DNA from: Thiosocius sp963753845
GTDB lineage: Bacteria; Pseudomonadota; Gammaproteobacteria; Chromatiales; Chromatiaceae
Direction of reading: 5' to 3'
DNA: 64,000 nt
Assembly: GCA_963753845.1 (NCBI GenBank)
Contig: CAVWEI010000025.1
Coordinates: 1-64,000, forward strand
The notes under the pieces are model-generated. The model saw only the letters and a list, made by a program, of their open reading frames with translations. It made no database searches and was not told the origin of the DNA. This document shows positions 25,855-33,911 of the stretch, one piece after another. Every line of letters starts with the position of its first letter. Positions within the stretch are counted from its first letter, which is position 1. Position numbers and translations under genes: made by a program.

Positions 25855-26943
25855 ATGCGGATTATCGTAGTACAGGACTATTTGCGGTCCGGTGGCACGG
25901 AGCGCCAGGCCGTTTCTCTTTGCCACGAATTCCAAGATGCGGGCGCCAGCAGCATGTTGCTGACTTTCCGGCCCGGTGGACGACTCGCGGCTTTTGCCGA
26001 GCAACTCTCGGTAGAGCACCGCTCCCTGATGAAGATTGACCTGGGCATGGTTTTTTTTGCCCCTGGGTTGAGTAAGACCTTGAAACGCGAGCGCCCGGAC
26101 GTCGTGCTCTGTATGGGAAAGAATGCGAACTCTTACGCAGGATATCTTCAAATCAGGCTTCCAGGGACCGCGGTAGTCGGCACCTTGCGCTCCGGTAAAC
26201 CGCTTGCCCGTCAGAACCTGTGGAGCTTTCGACGTTTGCCGGCAACGATTGCGAACACGCGGTGGTGGAAATCGAGGCTCGTCGAGCTGGGGCTGGACTC
26301 TGAGCGTGTGCATGTCATTCCCAACGGGCTCGGGCGTCGATGGGATTTCAGCAGGCGCGAAGTTGCTCGGGCGCAGATCAGGGGGAAACTGGGCGCATCC
26401 GCGTCTGACGTTGTGTTATTGAACGTCGCCGGATTCCGCCCCGGGAAGCGGCACGAACGCCTGGTCCAAATGGTGTCGAAATTGCCTGATTCTCTGAACT
26501 GGAAACTCTGGCTGGTGGGGGATGGTCCGCGTTTAGACGCCTGCCGACAGCTTGTCAGATCGCTTGGGATGGAAGACCGGGTACATTTTGCGGGACACGT
26601 GAGCGACCCGTTCGCGTATTATGCAGGCGCAGACATCGCAGTGTCCGTCTCAGCGGAGGACGCCCTGCCAAACTTCATTGTCGAGGCTCAGAGCCTTGCC
26701 CTGCCGGTGGTTGCCAGTGCATGCCGTGGTGTCGCTGAGGCCTTTGACGATGGCGCGACGGGTTACCTTACTCCGCTGGACGAAGACGGTGAATTCCTGG
26801 ACAGGCTCGCAGGTCTCATCTCCTCGCCGGGAACCCGTGAAGAGATGGGTGAGAAAGCCCGCAACCGTGCGATCCGTCTCCACGACCCGGGACATCAGGC
26901 ACGCCAATACCTAGAGATCTTCGAGTCATTGCATTTGCGATAG
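25855..26943 (+). CDS. GT4-family glycosyltransferase
   Basis: The 362-residue GT-B enzyme starts MRIIVVQDYLRSGGTERQAV, the usual N-terminal strand and glycine loop. The nucleotide-sugar half has LLNVAGFRPGKRHERLVQMV, LWLVGDGPRLDACRQLVRSL, and the E-x7-E region ALPNFIVEAQSLALPVVASA. The start at 25855 removes 83 unlikely upstream residues. Cytoplasmic, donor and acceptor unknown. It is the first gene of the plus-strand glycan run. Confidence 0.85.
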   Translation: MRIIVVQDYLRSGGTERQAVSLCHEFQDAGASSMLLTFRPGGRLAAFAEQLSVEHRSLMKIDLGMVFFAPGLSKTLKRERPDVVLCMGKNANSYAGYLQIRLPGTAVVGTLRSGKPLARQNLWSFRRLPATIANTRWWKSRLVELGLDSERVHVIPNGLGRRWDFSRREVARAQIRGKLGASASDVVLLNVAGFRPGKRHERLVQMVSKLPDSLNWKLWLVGDGPRLDACRQLVRSLGMEDRVHFAGHVSDPFAYYAGADIAVSVSAEDALPNFIVEAQSLALPVVASACRGVAEAFDDGATGYLTPLDEDGEFLDRLAGLISSPGTREEMGEKARNRAIRLHDPGHQARQYLEIFESLHLR

Positions 26944-26967
26944 AGCCGTACAAATGGATTCAAGCTC

Positions 26968-28197
26968 ATGCGCATAGACTATCTCTTCACCACCTTTCCC
27001 ACCTTGTCGGAGACCTTTTACCAGCGAGAGGTACGCGCCCTGTTCGAACTGGGCGAACTTCCCAATCTCTACTCCCTGTGGGGCGGTGAAGACACGTTCG
27101 AGCGGCACCCTGTGCACCTGTTTTCGAAATGGACTTTGCTGGGCTTGTTTTGGTGGCTGCCCTATTGGTTTGGCAGGAAACCCGCGGTAATGGCCAAAAC
27201 CTTAGGGCGCCTGATCGGATCGGGGCAGCCGGCATGGCTGAATTTCGGGGAGACCATGTTGGGATTGGGTTTCGCCGTCACCCACGCCCACAGATTTCGC
27301 CACGCCGGCGACAAACCGGCCATTATTCACGCCGCCTGGGCGACCGGGCCGGGTACCGCGGCCCAGCTTATCGCCGCCCTGACAGACCGGAAATTCTGTC
27401 AGGGCGCCCATGCCTACGATATCTTTCGCGATGGGGGTGACTGGTGGCTCGACAGCAAGCTCGTCGATGCCGAGGCGGTCATCACCTCGTCCAATGCTGG
27501 CCGCGAGGCCTTATTGGCACGCGGGGCACGCGAGGCCTCCACGCACTTGATCCGACGAGGGCTGAGCTCGCTGCCGGCGCTTTCCACGCCGCGCTCGCCG
27601 CGCAGGCCCCTGCGTATTCTTAGCGTGGGGCGTCTGGTCGAGAAAAAGGGTTTCCGGCGCCAGCTCGAGATATACCACGCGCTGAGCGCAGCAGGCGTCG
27701 CTTTCGAGGCAAGGATCATCGGTGGCGGACCCTTGCGAAGATCGTTGCAGGCCGCCGTGCACAAGCTCGGATTGAGTGCCAGCGTCACCCTCAAGGGTGC
27801 CCAGTCCCAGGAGGAGACGGCGCGCAACTTTCAATGGGCCGATGTATTTCTTTTTACGGGTGTCGTGGCGCAAAGTGGTGATCGTGACGGCCTGCCAAAC
27901 GTTATCCCAGAGGCCATGGCGGCGGGCGTTCCGGTGATATCGACGCCTGTCGGGGGTGTGCCCGAAGCCCTGGAGCACCGGGTCAGCGGCTTGATGCTCG
28001 ACCTCGCGGACACCGGGGAATGGGTGAGTGCATTGCAGCGTCTGAGCGAGGACGATGGTTACTATGAGAGCTTGCGCCGCACCGCACGAACCTGGGTGGA
28101 ACGCGAGTTCAACGCGAAGCGCAACGCCGAAAAGCTGTTGAAAGTTTGGCGGGGAATTGCCCAGCCGAAGACCGCGGTCGGATCTGGCAAGAAATGA
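26968..28197 (+). CDS. GT4-family glycosyltransferase
   Basis: The 409-residue GT-B enzyme starts MRIDYLFTTFPTLSETFYQR, a start shared by exopolysaccharide-type GT4 enzymes. The central block RILSVGRLVEKKGFRRQLEI and the GGGPLRRSLQ loop bind the donor. DGLPNVIPEAMAAGVPVIST carries the E-x7-E motif. It lies 24 nt after the previous gene and overlaps the SDR gene by 4 nt (ATGA). Substrates are not predictable. Confidence 0.87.
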   Translation: MRIDYLFTTFPTLSETFYQREVRALFELGELPNLYSLWGGEDTFERHPVHLFSKWTLLGLFWWLPYWFGRKPAVMAKTLGRLIGSGQPAWLNFGETMLGLGFAVTHAHRFRHAGDKPAIIHAAWATGPGTAAQLIAALTDRKFCQGAHAYDIFRDGGDWWLDSKLVDAEAVITSSNAGREALLARGAREASTHLIRRGLSSLPALSTPRSPRRPLRILSVGRLVEKKGFRRQLEIYHALSAAGVAFEARIIGGGPLRRSLQAAVHKLGLSASVTLKGAQSQEETARNFQWADVFLFTGVVAQSGDRDGLPNVIPEAMAAGVPVISTPVGGVPEALEHRVSGLMLDLADTGEWVSALQRLSEDDGYYESLRRTARTWVEREFNAKRNAEKLLKVWRGIAQPKTAVGSGKK

Positions 28198-29018
28198 CCG
28201 ATCCGCGCAAAGTTTTGATCACCGGCGCGAGTGCCGGTATCGGTAGAGCGACCGCCGTTGCGCTGGCGCAGCGCGGTTACCAGGTCTGGGGCACTTCCCG
28301 AAACCCGGAGCGGCTCGCCGACATGCCGGGGGTGCGGCCTGTTGCGCTGGATCTTGGCAGTGAAGGATCAATAGACGAGGCGCTGAGTATCGCTCTGGGG
28401 CAGGCGGGTGTCTTCGATGTCGTGATAAACAATGCGGGCAATGGTATCTGGGGTCCGCTGGAACACCTCAGCCGTGAGCAGGAAAAGGACCAGTTTCAGG
28501 TCCTGGTGTTCGGGCCGATGCGTATCATCAGGGGCGTGCTGCCGTCGATGCGCCAGAGCGGTCACGGGCTGATCATCAATGTCACGTCGCTGGCGGCGCA
28601 GTTTGCAGTGCCTTTCCTTGGGACCTATAGCGCAGCCAAGGCGGCGTTGGGATCCATGACCTGGTCGCTGCAAATGGAATTGGCCGATGAACCGATTCGT
28701 TTCGTCGACGTGCGGCCGGGCGACATCTGCAGTAGTTTCAACGATGTGATGGAACACACGCCGGGCCACGATCGCGGGGGCTACGCGGAGAACCTCAAAC
28801 GCGCTTTCTCAGTTTACGACGGTGGGATGCGCGCCGCCCCGCCCCCGGAGCACGTGGCCCAATTGTTGCTCAAGATCGTTGAGCGCGACGGCGTGGGTAG
28901 CCCCGTCATTGCCGTCGGCGATCTCTTCCAGGCACGTGTCGCTCCATTTCTGGCGCGCTTTGCGACACCGAGCCTGCTGCGCTGGTTCACGAGCAGGTAT
29001 TACCGGCTGCGCCGGTGA
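28194..29018 (+). CDS. Short-chain dehydrogenase/reductase
   Basis: The 274-residue SDR starts MTDPRKVLITGASAGIGRAT in an ATGA overlap with the upstream gene. It carries the cofactor motif TGASAGIG, the strand motif VVINNAGNG, Ser in NVTSLAAQF and the catalytic YSAAK (GTYSAAKAALGS). The C-terminal segment (APFLARFATPSLLRWFTSRY) is typical of SDRs that act on lipid or steroid-like substrates. NAD(P)-dependent reduction or oxidation of a sugar or lipid carbonyl is inferred. Confidence 0.85.
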   Translation: MTDPRKVLITGASAGIGRATAVALAQRGYQVWGTSRNPERLADMPGVRPVALDLGSEGSIDEALSIALGQAGVFDVVINNAGNGIWGPLEHLSREQEKDQFQVLVFGPMRIIRGVLPSMRQSGHGLIINVTSLAAQFAVPFLGTYSAAKAALGSMTWSLQMELADEPIRFVDVRPGDICSSFNDVMEHTPGHDRGGYAENLKRAFSVYDGGMRAAPPPEHVAQLLLKIVERDGVGSPVIAVGDLFQARVAPFLARFATPSLLRWFTSRYYRLRR

Positions 29019-29055
29019 GGATCTATGTGGCCCTGCTAAAACACGGACAGCGACC

Positions 29056-30210
29056 ATGAGTCTTAAGGTCCTGGTCTTGACGTCGAGCACCGGGGGTGGA
29101 CACGATATGCGTGCGCGCGCCCTTGAGGCGTGGGTGGGGCTTCGGACCGACTGGCAGGTCTCCATACATCAGGCCCTGGAATCCACGCATGGGCTCTATG
29201 CCTTCGGGGTTGGCCTTTACAATGGCATCCAGCGCACTCTTCCGATTGCGCATCACGTCTATTTTCAGTTTCTCGAGCGGGCCAATCTGCACCGCAACGC
29301 GGACCGGATTATGGGCGCTCGCCGCTTCCAGGAAAGGGTGGAGGATTTCGCCCCGGACCTCGTGGTGAGCACCCATGCCCATCTCAACCACGGTTTTTTC
29401 GATCTGGCTCGACGGCAGCTTGGATCTTCGCGCGTTCGCTGCGTAACCTATTGCGGAGAACTATGGGGTGGGTACGGGTTCAGCCGTCACTGGGTCAACC
29501 CTAAGGCCGATGCCTTCATTGCAGCGGTCGACCCTTGCCGCGATGCCGCCCTGCAACTCGGTATGCCGCCTGCAAGGTCACATGTCGGCGGCTTTCTGCT
29601 CAGACCGCAGTTCTTTGAACAACAACAGATGGAACAAACTCGGGAACAGTTTCTCGGCGAGGAACTGGGGCTCGATCCGCAGGCGTTTACAATCCTGCTG
29701 TCGACCGGGGCGGTCGGCGCGAACAATCATCTTGGCCTTTTACGGTCCCTCGAATCCAGGCGCCGGCCGATCCAGGTGGTGGTGCTGTGCGGCAACCGGG
29801 AGTCTAGCCTTCGGTCGGTAAACGACTGGGGTGCCAAGGCGAAGCATGTCACGCTCAGAGCCCTTGCCAGGCGCGTGGACATGCCGCGCATCATTCGCAG
29901 TGTCGATCTGTTGGTGGCGCGGCCGGGTACCGGGACGACCAGCGAGGCGATACTCTGCGGCACGCCGTTGCTCTTCAATTGCATTGGCGGCGTCATGCCG
30001 CAGGAGTACATAACCGTAAAATTTGCACGCCATCATGGCTTCGCTTCGGTGATTTATTGGTCACGCCAACTGGCCCGGATTCTGGATGAACTGGAGCACT
30101 CACCTGATCGCCTGCGGTCGATGCGGCGCAACGCACAAAAGGCGTGTCCCAAACAGCATCCGAGCGAAATTCTGCATTTGTTGAACAAGATCGCGGATAC
30201 CCGAACATGA
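29056..30210 (+). CDS. GT28/MGDG-synthase-like glycosyltransferase
   Basis: The 384-residue enzyme starts MSLKVLVLTSSTGGGHDMRA, the STGGGH-type loop of monogalactosyldiacylglycerol synthase and processive diacylglycerol glucosyltransferases. PDLVVSTHAHLNHGFFDLAR follows. The donor half has LLSTGAVGANNHLGLLRSLE and DLLVARPGTGTTSEAILCGT. Such enzymes move a sugar from a UDP-sugar to a membrane lipid. It lies 37 nt after the SDR gene and overlaps the next gene by 4 nt. The lipid acceptor role is inferred from the family. Confidence 0.8.
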   Translation: MSLKVLVLTSSTGGGHDMRARALEAWVGLRTDWQVSIHQALESTHGLYAFGVGLYNGIQRTLPIAHHVYFQFLERANLHRNADRIMGARRFQERVEDFAPDLVVSTHAHLNHGFFDLARRQLGSSRVRCVTYCGELWGGYGFSRHWVNPKADAFIAAVDPCRDAALQLGMPPARSHVGGFLLRPQFFEQQQMEQTREQFLGEELGLDPQAFTILLSTGAVGANNHLGLLRSLESRRRPIQVVVLCGNRESSLRSVNDWGAKAKHVTLRALARRVDMPRIIRSVDLLVARPGTGTTSEAILCGTPLLFNCIGGVMPQEYITVKFARHHGFASVIYWSRQLARILDELEHSPDRLRSMRRNAQKACPKQHPSEILHLLNKIADTRT

Positions 30211-30965
30211 ATCATGAGGCAGCGAGCGCCGAACTCTTGTCCCGACTGTATCTGCATGCCGTGATTCCGGCGCTGGCCGACCTGGTGACCCACGATGACG
30301 CAGCGCGCCTGGCTGTCGGGCGCGGTGCGTGGCGGGTGCGCCTGCGCAACCTGCGCGGTGACCACGTAACAGTCGATTTCGACGGCCGTCGATTGGTCGT
30401 TGATCCGAACAACCGTGCATCGGCGCTCACCCTGCTTTTCCTCAGCGACCGGCACCTTGTCTCCACATTCCAGGGTCAGGCATTTCCTCCTCCGCTACCT
30501 GCCTGGGGGCAGTGGCACCTGCCGAAGCTCGGCGCATTCATCCGGCTGACCAAGCGTCTGACCGAGGTCATGGACGAACCATCCGCCAACGCCAGCTGCA
30601 GAACGAGATTGTTGTTCGGTGGCCTGCTGTCGAAAGCCCTGGTCGAGTTGGCGGACCATCAGGACTCGGCACGCCGTGAACTGCGCCGGTTTGAACCATT
30701 CATGACGGAATTTCGGGTTGGCACCGACTACGCGAGCTGGTTCGGGTGCGTCGATGGCAGATTTACCGGTGGTGTCGGACGGGCGCCACATAAGCCGGAT
30801 ACAGTAATCGGTTTTCGGGACGCAACCATTGCATCTGCAGCCGCGGGAGGTTCCCTCGACCAACTCGCGGCAGTAGGCACCGGCGACATCGAGGTTCTTG
30901 GTCGGATCCCCTTGGCTGACACGCTCGATTTGCTGCTCGACAGAATTGGGAGCTATCTCAAGTGA
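30207..30965 (+). CDS. SCP2-like (sterol-carrier fold) protein
   Basis: A 252-residue soluble protein in the middle of the operon, joined by 4-nt overlaps at both ends (ATGA with the GT28, GTGA with the aminotransferase). Sequence such as HVTVDFDGRRLVVDPNN, then LTLLFLSDRHLVSTFQGQ, and a late GTGDIEVLGRIPLADTLDLL resembles the strands and end helix of the SCP2 fold, which binds a lipid in a tunnel. The resemblance is loose. If right, it could present a lipid acceptor to the GT28. A protein of unknown function is the fallback. Confidence 0.45.
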   Translation: MNHEAASAELLSRLYLHAVIPALADLVTHDDAARLAVGRGAWRVRLRNLRGDHVTVDFDGRRLVVDPNNRASALTLLFLSDRHLVSTFQGQAFPPPLPAWGQWHLPKLGAFIRLTKRLTEVMDEPSANASCRTRLLFGGLLSKALVELADHQDSARRELRRFEPFMTEFRVGTDYASWFGCVDGRFTGGVGRAPHKPDTVIGFRDATIASAAAGGSLDQLAAVGTGDIEVLGRIPLADTLDLLLDRIGSYLK

Positions 30966-32230
30966 GTGATGATTCAACCCCGCCGCCGCAAAGCAGACAG
31001 AGCCGTTATGCGGAATCGATGGCACTTTTTGACCGGGCCAGGAAAGTCATACCGGGGGGAATCTATGGCCATGTTTCGCCCGCGCTTACGATCCCTGTCG
31101 GGTCGCCGTATTTCGCCGAGCGCGCCGAAGGCTGCAGGTACTGGGACGTGGACGGCAATGAATTTCTGGATTTCATGTGCGGATACGGCCCGGTGGTACT
31201 TGGACACGGTCATTCGGAGGTCGAGGAGGCGGCGTTAAAGAGCCGGCAGAAGGCTGGGTGCCTGAACCATCCGAGCCGATTAAGCGTCGAACTGGCAGAA
31301 CGACTGGTCGGGTTGGTGGATATTGCGGATTGGGCGGTGTTTGCCAAGAACGGGTCAGACGTCACCACTTGGTGCGCGCAGGTCGCTCGCGAGTTCACCG
31401 GACGCAAGAAACTCCTGATGGCCGAAGGCGCCTACCATGGGACGCATCCCTGGTGCACGCCGGGCCATGGCGGGTTGATAGATGAAGACCGTGCCCATGT
31501 GCACTATTTTCGCTGGAACGATTCGCAGTCAATTGACGATGCGTTCAAGCGCTATGGAAAGGATCTTGCGGCAGTCTTCGTAACACCCTTCCATCATCCG
31601 ATGTTCGAAGGCTCGGTAATGCCGGCGGAGGGGTTCCTGACGTACCTGGAGGGGCGTTGCCGTCAACATGGGAGCCTGCTCATCGTTGATGATGTCAGGG
31701 CAGGCTTCCGACTGGACCTGGGTGGTTCACACCGGTTCTTTGGTTTCCAGCCCGATCTGGCCTGCTACTCCAAGGCGCTCGCGAATGGACACCCCATCTC
31801 CGCGGCCGTGGGGCGTGAAGGGCTTCGAGTGGCGGCCAGCCGGGTGTTCCTGACCGGCAGTTTCTGGAACAGTCCCGCCGAGATGGCGGCGGCGATCAAG
31901 ACCTTGGAAATCATCGAACGCGACGCTGTCATCGAACGGCTGCGTGACCTTGGTGAACGATTCTGCGCCGGTCTGCAGGCAAGCGCTTCGCGGGCAGGTC
32001 TGGAGGTCGAGATTTCCGGCCCGCCTGCCATCCCGTTCATGCGCTTTCGCAATGACCGCGATTATTCGAAGCGGCGGCGTTTTGCCGAATGTTGTCTGGA
32101 TGGTGGTGTGTTTTTGCATCCGCACCACAATTGGTTCCTGTGCGCCGCACATACCGAAGACACCATCGATGAGGCGCTTGCAATCGCAGAGGGGGCTTTT
32201 CAGACCTTGGCGGATACTGAACGACCCTGA
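30962..32230 (+). CDS. Class III PLP enzyme, glutamate-1-semialdehyde-aminomutase-like
   Basis: The 422-residue fold-type I enzyme has WDVDGNEFLDFMCGYGPVVL near the start, the cofactor aspartate in LLIVDDVRAGFRLDLGG (Asp243/244) and the Schiff-base lysine in ACYSKALANGHPISAA (Lys271). It starts at a GTG overlapping the previous stop. Heme-type GsaM is usually elsewhere in the genome; a copy at the end of a glycan/lipid operon is more likely to aminate or isomerise a dedicated precursor. Substrate unknown. Confidence 0.83.
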   Translation: MSDDSTPPPQSRQSRYAESMALFDRARKVIPGGIYGHVSPALTIPVGSPYFAERAEGCRYWDVDGNEFLDFMCGYGPVVLGHGHSEVEEAALKSRQKAGCLNHPSRLSVELAERLVGLVDIADWAVFAKNGSDVTTWCAQVAREFTGRKKLLMAEGAYHGTHPWCTPGHGGLIDEDRAHVHYFRWNDSQSIDDAFKRYGKDLAAVFVTPFHHPMFEGSVMPAEGFLTYLEGRCRQHGSLLIVDDVRAGFRLDLGGSHRFFGFQPDLACYSKALANGHPISAAVGREGLRVAASRVFLTGSFWNSPAEMAAAIKTLEIIERDAVIERLRDLGERFCAGLQASASRAGLEVEISGPPAIPFMRFRNDRDYSKRRRFAECCLDGGVFLHPHHNWFLCAAHTEDTIDEALAIAEGAFQTLADTERP

Positions 32231-32256
32231 GCCGGACGGGGTCCGGGTCGGGCTAG

Positions 32257-32417
32257 GAGCCTGCGCGGTAGAACTGGTGGTAGCCGAGGGTTTCCCAGTT
32301 CGAGTGCGGTCTGGTGGTCGTTCGAGGAGCATAGTGGGTACTATGCGGCGAAAAGGAGCGCCGGAGCGCGCCGAAGTGGGGGAGTCGCAGGGCCGCCATG
32401 TTCTGCCGCGCAGGCTC
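32257..32417 (+). mobile_element. 161-bp MITE, copy 1
   Basis: Terminal inverted repeats GAGCCTGCGCGGTAGAAC and GTTCTGCCGCGCAGGCTC bound a 161-bp non-coding element. It is about 90 percent identical to 37500-37660 (opposite orientation) and of equal length. A CTAG lies directly to its left and TCCTAG to its right. The right-hand CTAG supplies the TAG stop of the neighbouring GT4 gene. Confidence 0.8.
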
Positions 32418-32419
32418 TC

Positions 32420-33592
32420 CTAGAGTCCCGAGAACAGTTGGCGCGCGGTGCGGGTCCAGGAAAACTCCTGCGCATGGAGTCGCCCGGCTTCGCCCATGGA
32501 CCTGCGGAGCGCGGGTGACTCGAGAAGCTGCAGAATCGCATCGGAGAGCGCCTGCCGGTCATCTGGAGGAACCAGAATGCCGGTTACGCCGTTCCTGACC
32601 GCATCGGCGACGCCCCCGATGTCATGGGCGACTACCGGCAGGCCGCGAGCGCCCGCTTCCAGGTAGACGAGGCCGAATCCCTCCACACTGAATTTCGAAC
32701 GAACGCTCGCCATCACGAATGCGTGGGCCTGGGCGAATGCGTTTGTGAGTTCTGATTCGCTCAACGGGCCCGCGAACTCAACCGCTACTCCGGCAGCGGC
32801 TGCCGTCGCGGCAATTTCTGCGTGATACGCGTGGCGCCCAACAGGCCCGACAATACGGTACAAGATCCGTTCGCGCACTGGTTGAGAGAGAAGCCCCAGG
32901 GCCTCGACCACAGCGAGCTGGCCCTTGCGGGGATGGATCCGGCCAACAGTCAAGAGAATCCATTTTCCGTGACCGGCATCGGTCCTGTGGTTGAAGGGAG
33001 GGCCTGATTCGCTCGACCCGGGAATATCCTTGCGTACTGCGCCATAGGCCAACACCGACTTGGCCTCGATATCGGGATATCGCGATAGCAGCGCACGCTT
33101 TACGTTTTTTGAAACGACACCTACCCGGTCGGCGTTGCGCAGCAGGCGGTGAAACAGACTTCGCCGGTGCGGCCAGCGGCTCAGGTTCTCGATCTCCGAC
33201 CCATGCAGGGTGATCACCAGTCTTGAAGGCAACAGACCGGGAATGAGTTGCAGATAACACCAAGTGCGTATGGGTCCAGGCTCCGGCAGGTACAATACCG
33301 CGTCGTGCCAGCTGTCTCGCTCGGACAACAGGGCCCACGCCAATTTCAGGCGACAATCCCAGCTTTGGGTGCCACGCAGTCGAAGCGGCCGGATCCCGAA
33401 ATCGAAGCGTTCCCCGGCACTGTCGCTGAGCTGGCCTGTCGGTGAGTCGGGGGCCCAAACCGTCACTTCGACCCCCAATTCGACCAGAGCGCCAGCGAGC
33501 TCCCGAACGTAAGTCGCGATGCCACCATGAGTGGGAAAAAACTCGTGGGTAAGTATGACAACGCGCTGCGGAAGCTTGGACTCTTCTGTCAA
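32420..33592 (-). CDS. GT4-family glycosyltransferase
   Basis: The 390-residue GT-B enzyme starts near VVILTHEFFPTHGGIATYVR, the Gly-rich loop of GT4. It continues with VITLHGSEIENLSRWPHRRS, the donor block ILLTVGRIHPRKGQLAVVEA and the E-x7-E stretch FGLVYLEAGARGLPVVAHDI. It runs opposite to the six-gene operon and ends at TAG 32420-32422, three bases from the MITE, so its last residues may have been altered by the insertion. Cytoplasmic; substrates unknown. Confidence 0.87.
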   Translation of the reverse strand: MTEESKLPQRVVILTHEFFPTHGGIATYVRELAGALVELGVEVTVWAPDSPTGQLSDSAGERFDFGIRPLRLRGTQSWDCRLKLAWALLSERDSWHDAVLYLPEPGPIRTWCYLQLIPGLLPSRLVITLHGSEIENLSRWPHRRSLFHRLLRNADRVGVVSKNVKRALLSRYPDIEAKSVLAYGAVRKDIPGSSESGPPFNHRTDAGHGKWILLTVGRIHPRKGQLAVVEALGLLSQPVRERILYRIVGPVGRHAYHAEIAATAAAAGVAVEFAGPLSESELTNAFAQAHAFVMASVRSKFSVEGFGLVYLEAGARGLPVVAHDIGGVADAVRNGVTGILVPPDDRQALSDAILQLLESPALRRSMGEAGRLHAQEFSWTRTARQLFSGL

Positions 33593-33911
33593 TTTGGCAG
33601 TTTTCCGACGATAGGCGCGTATACAGGGGGATAGGTGAGACGGGTGTCCGGCTGCGCAGTAGAATCACGAAGCATCTTATCCCAAATTCAACGGGCAAGA
33701 AGCTTGGCTGCACCTAAGCGATTCTGGCGAAGTCTCGTTCCAGGCGGTTTGAGAGATCTCAGGCTGCGTTTTGCTTGCTGAGGGTTCGCTTCATCTCGAG
33801 CGCGTGCGAGCCTTTTGTTGCTTGAACTTGGAAGTGACGATCGGTGGGAAATTGAGCATTGGTGAAGCTGTATGTCCGAAGAATTGTTAGAGGTCCCCTC
33901 AAATAGTCACA
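33593..33911. other. Divergent intergenic region between two glycosyltransferase genes
   Basis: 319 bp with no coding sense and a shift to lower GC towards the right. It should hold promoters for both flanking genes. I see no repeat or RNA element. Confidence 0.35.

Noticed and set aside
30962..32230. Heme biosynthesis hemL
   Set aside because: Context is a lipid/glycan operon and the lysine and aspartate regions differ from typical HemL (YSKALANG, DDVRAGF), so the heme role is not claimed.
32257..32417. MITE as a tRNA or structured RNA gene because of a GGTTTCCCAGTTCGAGTG stretch
   Set aside because: No cloverleaf forms, and the terminal repeats and target duplication of copy 2 explain it as a mobile element.
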